This document shows positions 25,210-33,900 of a stretch of 64,000 bases of DNA, piece after piece. The stretch's first letter is position 1; each line of letters opens with the position of its first letter. The stretch is from positions 1 to 64,000 of the forward strand of contig NZ_BMVB01000002.1 of the NCBI RefSeq assembly GCF_014650495.1, written 5' to 3'. A program made the translations under genes and the position numbers. The stretch is from Streptomyces cinnamoneus. Its GTDB lineage: Bacteria; Actinomycetota; Actinomycetes; Streptomycetales; Streptomycetaceae. Below the pieces are notes generated by a model. The model worked only from the letters and a program-made list of their open reading frames with translations. It made no database searches and had not been told where the DNA came from.

Positions 25210-26337
25210 TCAGTCCAGCAGCCCCCGCAGCCCGATCCGGAAGGCGGCCTCCCCGTTCTGCTCGCCGATGACCTCGACGAGCGTCCGGCCGGCGGCACCG
25301 ACACCGGCACCCGAACCGGCACCGGAGGCGTCAGCAGCACCGGCGACGTCGCCGACACCGTCAGCACCCTCGGCACCATCACCGTCACCGTCACCGTCGG
25401 CGGGCAGCACCCTGGCGGTCAGCCGGCACGGGGCGTCGAACTCGACGTACCGGCTGAAGGACGTGGTCACGTCCGTCGGCACGAGGACGGCCGGCGAGAC
25501 GGCCGCCTGGGCGGCCTGGGCGGCCGCCCCGAGGAGGGACAGCCCGGGTACATGGTCGACGGGGTGGTCGAACATGGCCTTGTTGGTGACGTCGTTGCGC
25601 AGCAGCCAGGCCCCCGGCCGGTCCGTGGCCGCCAGGACGACCTCCGAGGCCGAGCGGCAGCCGACGCTCGCCGCGGGCACCGGCGGCGGCACCTCCCACG
25701 CGCCCCAGGCCGGCGAGAGGTACGGGCCGCGGAGCCGGCGATAGACGTCGGGGGAAATCCACGCGGAACGGGAGTGGGCACGCATCACCACCTGACGGCC
25801 CTGCCGGACGGTGAAATCCATCGTTTCGGTGCCCAAGGGACGGGCGCCCCGCCCGTCTTTCGCCGGTGAACACCTCAGATCCACGGTGAGGCGCAGAGGT
25901 CCATTCCCGTCCACGGGCAGCGTCGGGGCAATGCTGTAGTTCAGGTCCCACAGCAGCGATTGATGATCAAGAGGGATGCCGAACTCGGCATGGGAAATGG
26001 CGAGTCCACACTGCCGCACCGTCTGCGCGGCAAGCACGGGATCGGGCCGGCGGCCTGATGTGCTGCCGGGCCACTCGACGGCGAGTGTGAATTCCCGGGG
26101 GCCCCGGCGGGCCCAGCCGTAGACCAGGACGGATTCCTCGTCGTGGAAGTGGACGAGTTCCTTGGCGACCCGGCCCCCGCCCAGGTGGGGGGCGGCGGAA
26201 GGGGATGTTACGGGCGCTTCTGAGGCAACCTGTCCGGAGTCCGCCGCATAGGCCGGGAGCGCCGGAGCACCGGAACCGGTTGCCGATTTCGGAATTCCGG
26301 GCACCAGCGTGCAGGATTGCTGCAGAGATACGGACAT
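25210..26337 (-). CDS. AfsA-family gamma-butyrolactone biosynthesis protein
   Basis: A 375-residue protein with two AfsA hotdog-like repeats, at about 70-190 and 215-375. Key stretches are VHFHDEESVLVYGW, RQCGLAISHAEFGIP in the first repeat and FDHPVDHVPGLSLL in the second. AfsA/ScbA enzymes join a beta-ketoacyl-ACP to dihydroxyacetone phosphate, the first step to A-factor-type signals. The start at 26337 follows a GGGGGG site. A Gly/Asp/Ala insert of about 30 residues near 320-350 comes from short tandem repeats and falls in the last domain. The divergent receptor gene completes the pair. Confidence 0.9.
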   Translation of the reverse strand: MSVSLQQSCTLVPGIPKSATGSGAPALPAYAADSGQVASEAPVTSPSAAPHLGGGRVAKELVHFHDEESVLVYGWARRGPREFTLAVEWPGSTSGRRPDPVLAAQTVRQCGLAISHAEFGIPLDHQSLLWDLNYSIAPTLPVDGNGPLRLTVDLRCSPAKDGRGARPLGTETMDFTVRQGRQVVMRAHSRSAWISPDVYRRLRGPYLSPAWGAWEVPPPVPAASVGCRSASEVVLAATDRPGAWLLRNDVTNKAMFDHPVDHVPGLSLLGAAAQAAQAAVSPAVLVPTDVTTSFSRYVEFDAPCRLTARVLPADGDGDGDGAEGADGVGDVAGAADASGAGSGAGVGAAGRTLVEVIGEQNGEAAFRIGLRGLLD

Positions 26338-26390
26338 GATCCCCCCTGGGGCGCCAAGGCGTAGGACTGAGCACGAAACACTGGCCGCCA

Positions 26391-26418
26391 AAGATACCTA
26401 CCTATTGGTACATTCCAA
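26391..26418. promoter_or_regulatory. Autoregulatory element (ARE-like) between the AfsA and receptor genes
   Basis: TACCTATTGGTA (26399-26410) is a near-perfect palindrome inside a longer symmetric stretch, with CCAATGGG mirroring CCTATTGG. Butyrolactone receptors bind AT-richer palindromes of this kind. It overlaps a minus-strand TTGGAA-N16-TATCTT promoter for the afsA-like gene and a TACATT hexamer reading toward the receptor, so one bound dimer could block both. Confidence 0.65.
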
Positions 26419-26449
26419 TGGGGGCCGTTGAAGAGAAGGAGGGGTTTCC

Positions 26450-27097
26450 GTGGCGCAGCAGGAGCGCGCAATCCGGACCCGACAGGTGATTCTGGAAGCC
26501 GCCGGGAGAGTCTTCGACGAGTGCGGTTACGAAGCGGCCACGATTTCCCAGATCCTTGCCCGCGCCGATGTGACGCGGGGTGCCCTGTACTTCCATTTCA
26601 GCTCAAAAGAAGATCTTGCTCGCGGCGTTCTCGGCGAGGCCGTGACGACGGAGGGCGTGGTACCGCAGCAGTTCAAGTTGCAGGAGCTGCTGGACACTTC
26701 GCTGCTCCTCGCCTACCGGCTGCCCCGTGAGCCGATGCTGCGCGCCTCGATCCGGCTGTCGGTCGACATGCGCGCCCGCGCGCTGTTCGGCACCAGCTGG
26801 CCGGACTGGATCACCGTCGGCGCCGAGCTCCTCGCGGACGCGAAGGCCCGCGGCGAGCTCCTCCCGCACATCGACCCGGTGGAGACCTCGCGGCTGCTGG
26901 TCGGCGCCTGGACGGGCGTTCAGCTGATCTCGGAGGCCGTGGCGGAGCCCCCGGAGCTGGTCCGCGAGATCTCGCTGCTCTTCCAGCTCCTGCTGCCGAA
27001 CATTGCCGTGCCCACGGTCCTGGCCCGCCTCGACATCTCTCCCGAGCGACCCCTCCGCCTGCGGGCGGCAGCCGCGGAACCGGCGGGCCACGCCTGA
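26450..27097 (+). CDS. Gamma-butyrolactone receptor (ArpA/ScbR-type TetR regulator)
   Basis: A 215-residue TetR protein starting at GTG 26450 after GGAGG. The DNA-binding part reads QERAIRTRQVILEAA, then YEAATISQILARADVT and RGALYFHFSSKEDLA, close to ArpA/ScbR. The ligand domain has the conserved Trp in SWPDWITV. Such receptors repress their own gene and antibiotic genes until the butyrolactone made by the AfsA partner is bound. With rppA nearby, pigment production is a possible target. Confidence 0.9.
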   Translation: MAQQERAIRTRQVILEAAGRVFDECGYEAATISQILARADVTRGALYFHFSSKEDLARGVLGEAVTTEGVVPQQFKLQELLDTSLLLAYRLPREPMLRASIRLSVDMRARALFGTSWPDWITVGAELLADAKARGELLPHIDPVETSRLLVGAWTGVQLISEAVAEPPELVREISLLFQLLLPNIAVPTVLARLDISPERPLRLRAAAAEPAGHA

Positions 27098-27206
27098 CCG
27101 GCCCGGCCGGGCACCCGGCCCCGGCTTCCCCCGCCACGGCCCCGGCGCGCACCGCCGGGGCACCGGCCTGAACCGACCGCGGTGTCCGCCAACACCCGCC
27201 GAACGA

Positions 27207-27244
27207 GGAAAGACCACCCCTGAACGTTCAGGGGTGGTCTTTCC
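27207..27244. terminator. Bidirectional intrinsic terminator
   Basis: A perfect 38-base palindrome (GGAAAGACCACCCCTGAACG and its complement) with A-run on one side and T-run on the other. It can end transcription of the receptor gene and of the convergent tRNA gene. Confidence 0.9.
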
Positions 27245-27249
27245 GATGA

Positions 27250-27326
27250 TGGAGCCGCCTTCGGGATTCGAACCCGAGACCTACGCATTACGAGTGCGTT
27301 GCTCTGGCCAACTGAGCTAAGGCGGC
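27250..27326 (-). tRNA. tRNA-Thr (anticodon CGU)
   Basis: Acceptor strands GCCGCCT (5') and AGGCGGC (3') pair fully; the D-arm is AGCTCAGTTGGCCAGAGCA, the anticodon stem-loop is ACGCA-CTCGTAA-TGCGT giving CGT, and the T-arm is CTCGGGTTCGAATCCCGAA. CCA is encoded at the 3' end (27250-27252). It decodes ACG. It sits at the boundary between the accessory genes to its left and housekeeping genes to its right. Confidence 0.97.
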
Positions 27327-27458
27327 ACCGCTGCGGAAAGCCGAGGTCGGCATCAGCAGCGGGCCCAAGTTTACACAGTTTTCCGAGGTGCTCCGCACAC
27401 GGTGGTCCGGGAGGGGTCCGGGCAGGTCAGGGGCGGTCGTGGGGGGCAGGGGCGCGGG

Positions 27459-29009
27459 TCAGGAGCACTTGCGGGAGGTGGGGGGCGGGGTGGTGGTGAG
27501 CAGGTAGTCGTTGATCGCGGAGTCGACGCAGGAGCTGCCGCGGGTGTAGGCGGTGTGACCGTCGCCGTCGTAGGTGAGGAGGCGGCCCGAGGAGAGCTGG
27601 GAGGCGAGGGCGCGGGCCCAGGGGTAGGGCGTGGCGGGGTCGCGGGTGGTGCCGACGACGAGGATGGGGGCGGCGCCCGGGGCCGTGATGCGGTGGGGGG
27701 TGCCGACGGCCGGGACGGGCCAGTACGCGCAGCTCAGCGATGCCCAGGCGAAGCTCGCGCCGAGGGCCGGGGACGCCTTCTCGAAGTCGGCGAGGGACCG
27801 GCGGACGGCGCCGGGGGTCTGGAGGGCGGGCGGGAGGTCGAGGCAGTTCACAGCCGAGTTGGCGGGCATGAGGTTGGCGTAGACGCCGCGCTCGTCGCGC
27901 TCGTAGTAGGCGTCGGAGAGCCGGAGCAGCAGGGCGCCGTCCCCGCGTTGGGCGGAGCGCAGCGCCTTGCGGAGGATGGGCCAGGTCGTCTCGTCATACA
28001 TGGCGGAGATCACACCGGTGGTGGCGAGGCTCTCGGTCAGCTGACGGGACGTACCGGTACGAAGCGGGCGCCGGTCGACCTCGTCGAAGAACATCTTGAG
28101 GCGGGTGCTCGCGACCTCGGGCCGGCCGCCGGCTTCGAGCGGGCAGTCGTCGTGCTGGGCGCAGTCCTCGGCGAAGGAGGCGAAGGCGGTCTGGAAGCCG
28201 GCCGTCTGCTCGCGGTTGACCTGATCGGCGCTGAGGGAGGGGTCCAGCGCGCCGTCGAGGACGAGCCGGCCGACGCGGGACGGGAAGAGGCCGGCGTAGG
28301 TGGCACCGAGGAACGTTCCGTAGGAGGCGCCGACGTAGTGCAGCTTGTCGTCGCCGAGGGCGGCCCGGAAGACGTCCATGTCGCGGGCGGCCTCGACGGT
28401 GGAGACGTGGCGGAGCAGCTTGCCCGAGTGCTCGGCACAGGCTTCCGCGAAGCCCCTGTACGCGGCGGTGAGTTCGCGGACCTCGTCGGCGTCGTCCGGG
28501 GTGGTGTCGACCTGGGTGAAGGCGTCCATGTCGGCGTCGGAGAGACAGGTGACGGGTTCGCTGGCCGCCACGCCGCGCGGGTCCATGGCCACCATGTCGT
28601 AGCGGGCGCGGACGGGGGCGGGGTACGAGGAGGCCGCGTACCCCTGGAGGAAGCCGATCGCGGAGCCGCCCGGGCCGCCGGGGTTGACCATGAGGGAGCC
28701 CAGGTGCCTGCCGGAGCCGGTGGCCTTCTTGCGGGAGACGGCGAGCCTGAGGTCGCTGCCGGTGGAGGGCGCGGCGTAGTCCAGCGGTGCCCGCAGCGTG
28801 GCGCACTCGAAGTCCCTGCGTTTGCCGGGGCAGGCGTGCCAGCTGAGCTTCTGTTCGTAGTAGGGGCGCAGGGCGGTGGGCACTTCCTCGTGCGCTCTGC
28901 CCGATGCCGCCGAGCTCGGCGCCGCACCTCCCGAGACGGCGGCGGAGACGAGCAGGGCCGCGGTCGCGGCCAGTGTGCCGGAGACGCGGAGCAGGCGGCT
29001 GGTGTCCAT
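27459..29009 (-). CDS. Secreted tripeptidyl aminopeptidase-like alpha/beta hydrolase (S33/Tap type)
   Basis: A 516-residue protein. The start at 29009 (MDTSRLLRVS) follows GAGGGACC, and a signal peptide covers about 1-34. The hydrolase domain has the oxyanion motif NPGGPGGSAIGF, the nucleophile YVGASYGTFLG near residue 225, and a TAP-like C-terminal domain with ILVVGTTRDPATPY (acid) and DGDGHTAY (His). Relatives SlpD/SlpE and Tap release tripeptides from protein N-termini outside the cell. It is a single gene with its own promoter. Confidence 0.9.
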   Translation of the reverse strand: MDTSRLLRVSGTLAATAALLVSAAVSGGAAPSSAASGRAHEEVPTALRPYYEQKLSWHACPGKRRDFECATLRAPLDYAAPSTGSDLRLAVSRKKATGSGRHLGSLMVNPGGPGGSAIGFLQGYAASSYPAPVRARYDMVAMDPRGVAASEPVTCLSDADMDAFTQVDTTPDDADEVRELTAAYRGFAEACAEHSGKLLRHVSTVEAARDMDVFRAALGDDKLHYVGASYGTFLGATYAGLFPSRVGRLVLDGALDPSLSADQVNREQTAGFQTAFASFAEDCAQHDDCPLEAGGRPEVASTRLKMFFDEVDRRPLRTGTSRQLTESLATTGVISAMYDETTWPILRKALRSAQRGDGALLLRLSDAYYERDERGVYANLMPANSAVNCLDLPPALQTPGAVRRSLADFEKASPALGASFAWASLSCAYWPVPAVGTPHRITAPGAAPILVVGTTRDPATPYPWARALASQLSSGRLLTYDGDGHTAYTRGSSCVDSAINDYLLTTTPPPTSRKCS

Positions 29010-29368
29010 CGGCTGGTCCCTCTGTGTGGGAGACAGGTGGCAGGGCAGGACCTGCGGCACGGGACGGACGCACGGGGAGACGCGGTGCGGTGTGGTGCGG
29101 ACATGCCGGCCGGGCGGGCGGGCAGGCATGCCGACGTACCGACGGCATACGTCACATGTCGTACATACGTAAATGCGGAGGACCTACACGGGCAATACGG
29201 AGCGTATCCGGACGGATACCCCAGTTGGCCAGCCTTACGGGCCACTACGCCTCGTACGAGTGAGGAATCACCCAACCTGCGGTGTGCCCCGTCCCAGCCG
29301 TACTAGTCCGCTCGTCCGTTTGTCCGCCCGTTCCTCCGTCCGCCCATGGCCTGGCCGCCGTCGCTTCG
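29010..29368. other. Intergenic region upstream of the secreted peptidase
   Basis: No gene is supported in this stretch. It contains the peptidase promoter side and, beyond, the end of holB. Repeated TACG-containing words (TACGTAAATG, GCATACGTCACATG) near 29140-29180 make it AT-richer than its surroundings; no operator could be assigned. Confidence 0.4.
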
Positions 29369-30589
29369 TCAGCCCGCGCGCAGGGCCACTGCCATCGCCT
29401 CGACCGCGAGCAGCGGGGCGACGTTGCGGTCGAGCGCCTGTCTGCAGGCGCTGATCGCTTCGATGCGGCGCAGCGTCCCCTCCGGCCGGGAGGCCGAGGC
29501 GACCCGCTCCAGGGTGTCACGGGCGTCCGCGTTGGCCAGGGCGACGCGCGAGCCGAGCTGGATCGCCAGCACGTCGCGGTAGAAACCGGTGAGGTCGGAG
29601 AGGGCCAGGTCGAGGCTGTCGCGCTGGGTGCGGGTCGCGCGACGCTTCTGCCGGTCCTGGAGCTCCTTCATCGCGCCCGCGGTGCCGCGCGGCAGGCGGC
29701 CGCCGGTGCCGGCCGCGGCGCCGAGCGCGGCCCGCAGTTCCTCGGTCTCCTTGGTGTCGACCTCCTCGGCGACCTGCTTGGCGTCCTCGGCGGCGGCGTC
29801 GACGAGCTCCTGGGCCGCCTTGAGGCAACCGCCCATGTCCGCCACGCGCAGCGGCATCTTCAGGACGGCCGCGCGGCGGGCACGGGCGCGCTCGTCGGTG
29901 GCGAGGCGGCGGGCGCGGCCGATGTGCCCCTGGGTGGCCTGGGCCGCCTGCGCGGCGAGCGCCGGCTCGATGCCGTCCCGGCGGACGAGGATGTCCGCGA
30001 CCGCGGCGACGGGCGGGGTGCGCAGGGTCAGCGACCGGCAGCGGGAACGGATCGTCGGCAGCACGTCCTCCAGCGACGGGGCACAGAGCAGCCACACCGT
30101 GCGCGGAGCGGGCTCCTCGACGGCCTTGAGGAGGACGTTGCCGGCGCCTTCGGTCAGCCGGTCCGCGTCCTCCAGGACGATGACCTGCCAGCGGCCGCCG
30201 GCGGGCGACAGCTGGGCGCGGCGGACGAGCTCACGCGTGTCCTTGACGCCGATGGACAGGACGTCCGTGCGGACGACCTCGACGTCGGCGTGCGTGCCGA
30301 CCAGGGTGGTGTGGCAGCCCTCGCAGAAGCCGCAGCCGGGGGCCCCGCCGAAGGCACGGTCCGGGCTGACGCACTGGAGGGCGGCCGCGAAGGCCCGGGC
30401 GGCGGTGGCCCGGCCGGAACCGGGGGGCCCGGTGAACAGCCACGCGTGCGTCATGCTGGACCCCGACGCGTCCGGCGACGGGCCCGACGCCGCCGCCTCG
30501 GCGGTGACCAAGGCGTCCGCGTCGCGCGCGGCAGCGGCGAGCTGCTCGATCACCCGGTCCTGGCCGACCAGGTCGTCCCACACCGCCAT
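29369..30589 (-). CDS. holB: DNA polymerase III delta-prime subunit
   Basis: A 406-residue clamp-loader subunit. It begins MAVWDDLVGQDRVIEQL, carries the AAA+ phosphate loop as GPPGSGRATAA (the usual Lys is Arg, as is common in delta-prime), a zinc-binding set in GAPGCGFCEGCH, and the SRC-like motif IRSRCRSLTL. It works with tau and delta in loading the beta clamp. It lies downstream of tmk on the same strand but behind a strong terminator, so it likely has its own promoter. Confidence 0.93.
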   Translation of the reverse strand: MAVWDDLVGQDRVIEQLAAAARDADALVTAEAAASGPSPDASGSSMTHAWLFTGPPGSGRATAARAFAAALQCVSPDRAFGGAPGCGFCEGCHTTLVGTHADVEVVRTDVLSIGVKDTRELVRRAQLSPAGGRWQVIVLEDADRLTEGAGNVLLKAVEEPAPRTVWLLCAPSLEDVLPTIRSRCRSLTLRTPPVAAVADILVRRDGIEPALAAQAAQATQGHIGRARRLATDERARARRAAVLKMPLRVADMGGCLKAAQELVDAAAEDAKQVAEEVDTKETEELRAALGAAAGTGGRLPRGTAGAMKELQDRQKRRATRTQRDSLDLALSDLTGFYRDVLAIQLGSRVALANADARDTLERVASASRPEGTLRRIEAISACRQALDRNVAPLLAVEAMAVALRAG

Positions 30590-30817
30590 GGCTGTCCTCC
30601 ACGCGCCGCCGCTACTGCCCGCTGCCGTCCGTCTTGCGGCTTTCCATTGTGGGCCACCCCACTGACACCCCGAACCAGACGACCGGCACCGGGCGAGCGC
30701 CGGGGTGGGAGGAGCGGGGGCCTGACGATCCTCGGCGCGGCGGTGACACGCAGGGCCGGGCGCCTGGCGGCAGGCCCGCGCAGCGCCGCCGGTGGCTCCT
30801 CCCCCCGGCCTCGGCCC

Positions 30818-30858
30818 GGCTCCCGGCTCCCGGCTCCCGGCTCCCGGCTCCCGGCTCC
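30818..30858. repeat. GGCTCCC heptamer tandem repeat
   Basis: Almost six uninterrupted copies of GGCTCCC lie between tmk and holB, next to the tmk terminator. The rest of the 321-base gap holds no gene; the holB promoter should lie in its left part. Confidence 0.85.
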
Positions 30859-30861
30859 AAG

Positions 30862-30905
30862 CCGAAGGCCCGCCCGGTGCAGAGCAGCACCGAGCGGGCC
30901 TTCGG
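30862..30905 (-). terminator. Terminator of tmk
   Basis: CCGAAGGCCCGC and its complement flank a further CGGTGC/GCACCG stem with a six-base loop. The hairpin starts within a few bases of the tmk stop codon and has no U-run, as usual in Streptomyces. Confidence 0.85.
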
Positions 30906-30910
30906 GGTGT

Positions 30911-33900
30911 CTATCGGCGCTTGCGCCCCTCGTCGTCCGTCGAGCCCGTCGAGCCCGACGAGTCCGTCGAGCGGTCGTCGCGGCGGCCGAGGAGGTCGTC
31001 GGCGAGGGTGGGGGCGTCGTCCTCTGCCCATTCCGGACGGCGACGTCTGCGGACGGGGCCCTGCTCGTACGCAGCGTCGTCGACGACGGGCGGCAGCTCG
31101 CGCGTCCGCTCCGCCTCCGGTTCGGCCGGCGCGGCGTCGTCGGGGCGGAACAGCCAGTCCGGCACACGGTCGGCCGGGTTCTCCGGCCGGGCCGACGTAT
31201 CCGGTCGAGCCGACGTATCCGGTCGAGCCGACGTATCCGGTCGAGCCGACGTATCCGGTCGAGCCGGCGTCTTCGGCAGCACGGCCGTCTCGTCCTGATC
31301 CGCGCCGCCGTCGGTTGCCTTGGGCTCGACGCCCCAGGTGACGCGCTGCGCGGGCCCGCCGAGGACCGGTACGGGCGGGAGCACCGCCGTCTCGTCCTCC
31401 GCGTCCGTGCTGGCGGGCCTCAGCACAGCCTCCCGCGGGTCGGGCCGGTGCACGACCGGCGACTGGAGGGTCTGCGTCTCGTCCGCACCGCCGCTCGCCT
31501 CGGGCTTGCGCGGCGCCGGCGTCTCCACGGTCGGCGCGTCGTCCGCGGCGGCAGCCGACGGCCGCGACTCGGCGCGCCGGCCCGTTCCGGCAGTCCGCGG
31601 GTCGGTGACCCGCGGAGCGGGTGCCTCGGCCGCGGGCGCCTTGCGGAGCGAAGCGGTCCCGACGACGGGGGCCCGCCCCGTGGCGTCGGCACCGGCATCG
31701 GCGGCCCGCGGTGCGGGCGTGCCGACGGGCCGCACGCGCGCGTCCCGCGCGTCATCGCCCGTCCGCGGCGCCGGCGTCTCGACGGTCAGTGCGTCCGCGT
31801 CGGCAGGACGCGCCCCGGCGCCGTGCGTGCCGTCCGTGTCCCGCGCGTCGTCGGTCTTGCGCAGCGACGGCCTCTCCACCGTGGGCGCTTCCTCCGCCCC
31901 GGCCGGCCCGGCCGAACCTCGCGACGGCAACGGCGTCTCCACCGTCGGAGCGTCACCCGGCGTCCCGCCCGGCGTCCCGCCCGGCGCCTCCGCCGCCACG
32001 GCCGCTGCAGCCGCCGCTTCCGCGGCCACCCGCGCGCGCTCGGCGCGCAGCAGTGCCTCCTCGGCCTTGCGCTGCTTCTCCAGGCGGCGTTCCTCGGCCT
32101 CGGCCCGCAGCCGGGCCTCCTCCTCCGCCTGCTTGCGCAGGCGCTCCTGCTCGGCGGCCCGGGCGCGTTCCTCCGCCTCGCGGCGCAGGCGCTCCTCCTC
32201 GGCCGCCTTGCGGGCCTCCTCGGCGCGGCGGCGGGCCTCCTCCGCCTGACGTTCGGCTTCGCGCCGCTCGGCCTCCTCGGCCTCGCGCCGCTTGCGCTCC
32301 TCTTCCTCCGCGCGCAGACGGGCGAGCTGCTCCTGGCGCTCGCGCTCGCGGAGCGCCTCCTCGGCCCTGCGGGCGGCTTCGGCCTCGGCCTTGCGCCGCG
32401 CTTCCTCCTCGGCCGCCTTGCGGGCCGCCTCCCGGGCCTCGATCTCCGCCGCGGACAGCGGCAGCATCTGGTCGAGGCGGTGGCGGACGACCGTGGTGAC
32501 GGCCTCCGGCTCCTGGCCGGCGTCCACCACCACGTAGCGGGCGGGGTCGGCGGCGGCCAGCGTCAGGAAGCCCGTCCGCACCCGCTGGTGGAACTCCGCC
32601 GGCTCCGACTCCAGCCGGTCCGGCGCCTCCGTGAAGCGTTCGCGCGCGGTCTCCGGCGAGACGTCCAGCAGCACCGTCAGGTGCGGGACGAGCCCGTCCG
32701 TCGCCCAGCGCGAGATGCGGGCGATCTCGGTCGGCGAGAGGTCGCGCCCGGCGCCCTGGTAGGCGACGGACGAGTCGATGTAGCGGTCGGTGATGACGAC
32801 CGCGCCGCGCTCCAGGGCGGGCCGTACGACGGAGTCGACGTGCTCGGCGCGGTCGGCCGCGTACAGCAGCGCCTCCGCGCGGTCGGACAGACCGGCGGAC
32901 GAGACGTCCAGCAGGATGGCGCGCAGCCGCTTGCCGATCGCCGTGGCACCCGGCTCCCGCGTGACGACGACCTCGTGGCCCTTGGCGCGGATCCAGTCGG
33001 CGATCGCCTGCACCTGCGTGGACTTGCCGGCGCCGTCACCACCCTCGAAGGCGATGAAGAAGCCGCTGCTGCTGGCTCCCTCGGACGGGTCACCCCCGCG
33101 CAGCGAGTCCAGCAAGTCCTTGTGGAAGGGCACGCCGTGCCGGTCGTCCGTCCGGCCCAGGACCAGTGCGCCGACGGGCAGCAGCAGCGCGCCGACGAGC
33201 ATGAGCGTGAACGCCGCCCCTCCGTGCGCGAAGACGAAGCTGCCCTGCTCGATCCGGTACGGACCGATGGCCGCGGCGAGCACCGGCGCCGCGATCGCGC
33301 CCAGCGCGACGGTGACGCGGACGACCGCGTGCAGGTGCTCGGTCGTCCGGGCCCGCCGGCCCTCCTCCGTCTCCTGGTCGAGCAGGGTGTGGCCGGTGTT
33401 GGCGACGACGCCGGCGCCGACGCCCGCCAGCACGACGAGCAGCAGCACGGTCGTGGCGTCGGGCACCAGCCCGGCGGTCAGCAGGGCCAGGCCCGTCAGG
33501 GCGAGGGCCAGCGCCAGCAGACGGCGCCGCGAGAAGCCGGGCAGCACGCGGCGGGCGCCGCGGATGCCGGCGACCGGACCGCCGGAGAGCGCGAGGACGA
33601 GCAGCCCGAAGGCGACCGGGCCGCCGCCGAGGTCCATGGCCTGGAGCGCGGCGACGCCGACGGCCGCGGCGACCGCACCCGCGACGGCCGCGCAGGCCAG
33701 GACGAGCACCGGGATCGCGCCCGTACGGCCCTTGTCGGGCACGCCCTGGGCGGTCTTGGGACGGCGCATCCCCTCCAGCGGGGAGCGCACGCGCGGGGCC
33801 TGCACGCCCTCGGGGAGGACGGGCAGCCTGAGGACGTACAGGAAGGCGGCCGAGGTCGCGAACAGCCCGGCGGCGAGGTAGGAGGCGAGCGCCGCCTGGT

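Noticed and set aside
27250..27326. tRNA-Thr as the attachment site of an integrated element
   Set aside because: No integrase gene and no duplicated tRNA end was seen in the window; the change of gene character at this point alone is not enough.
27402..29306. A 634-codon plus-strand frame opposite the secreted peptidase
   Set aside because: Antisense to a gene with signal peptide and full hydrolase motifs; composition is Gly/Val/Arg low complexity.
31191..31262. Regularly repeated 18-mers as a CRISPR array
   Set aside because: The units are directly adjacent with no spacers, code in frame for SARPDT and lie inside tmk.
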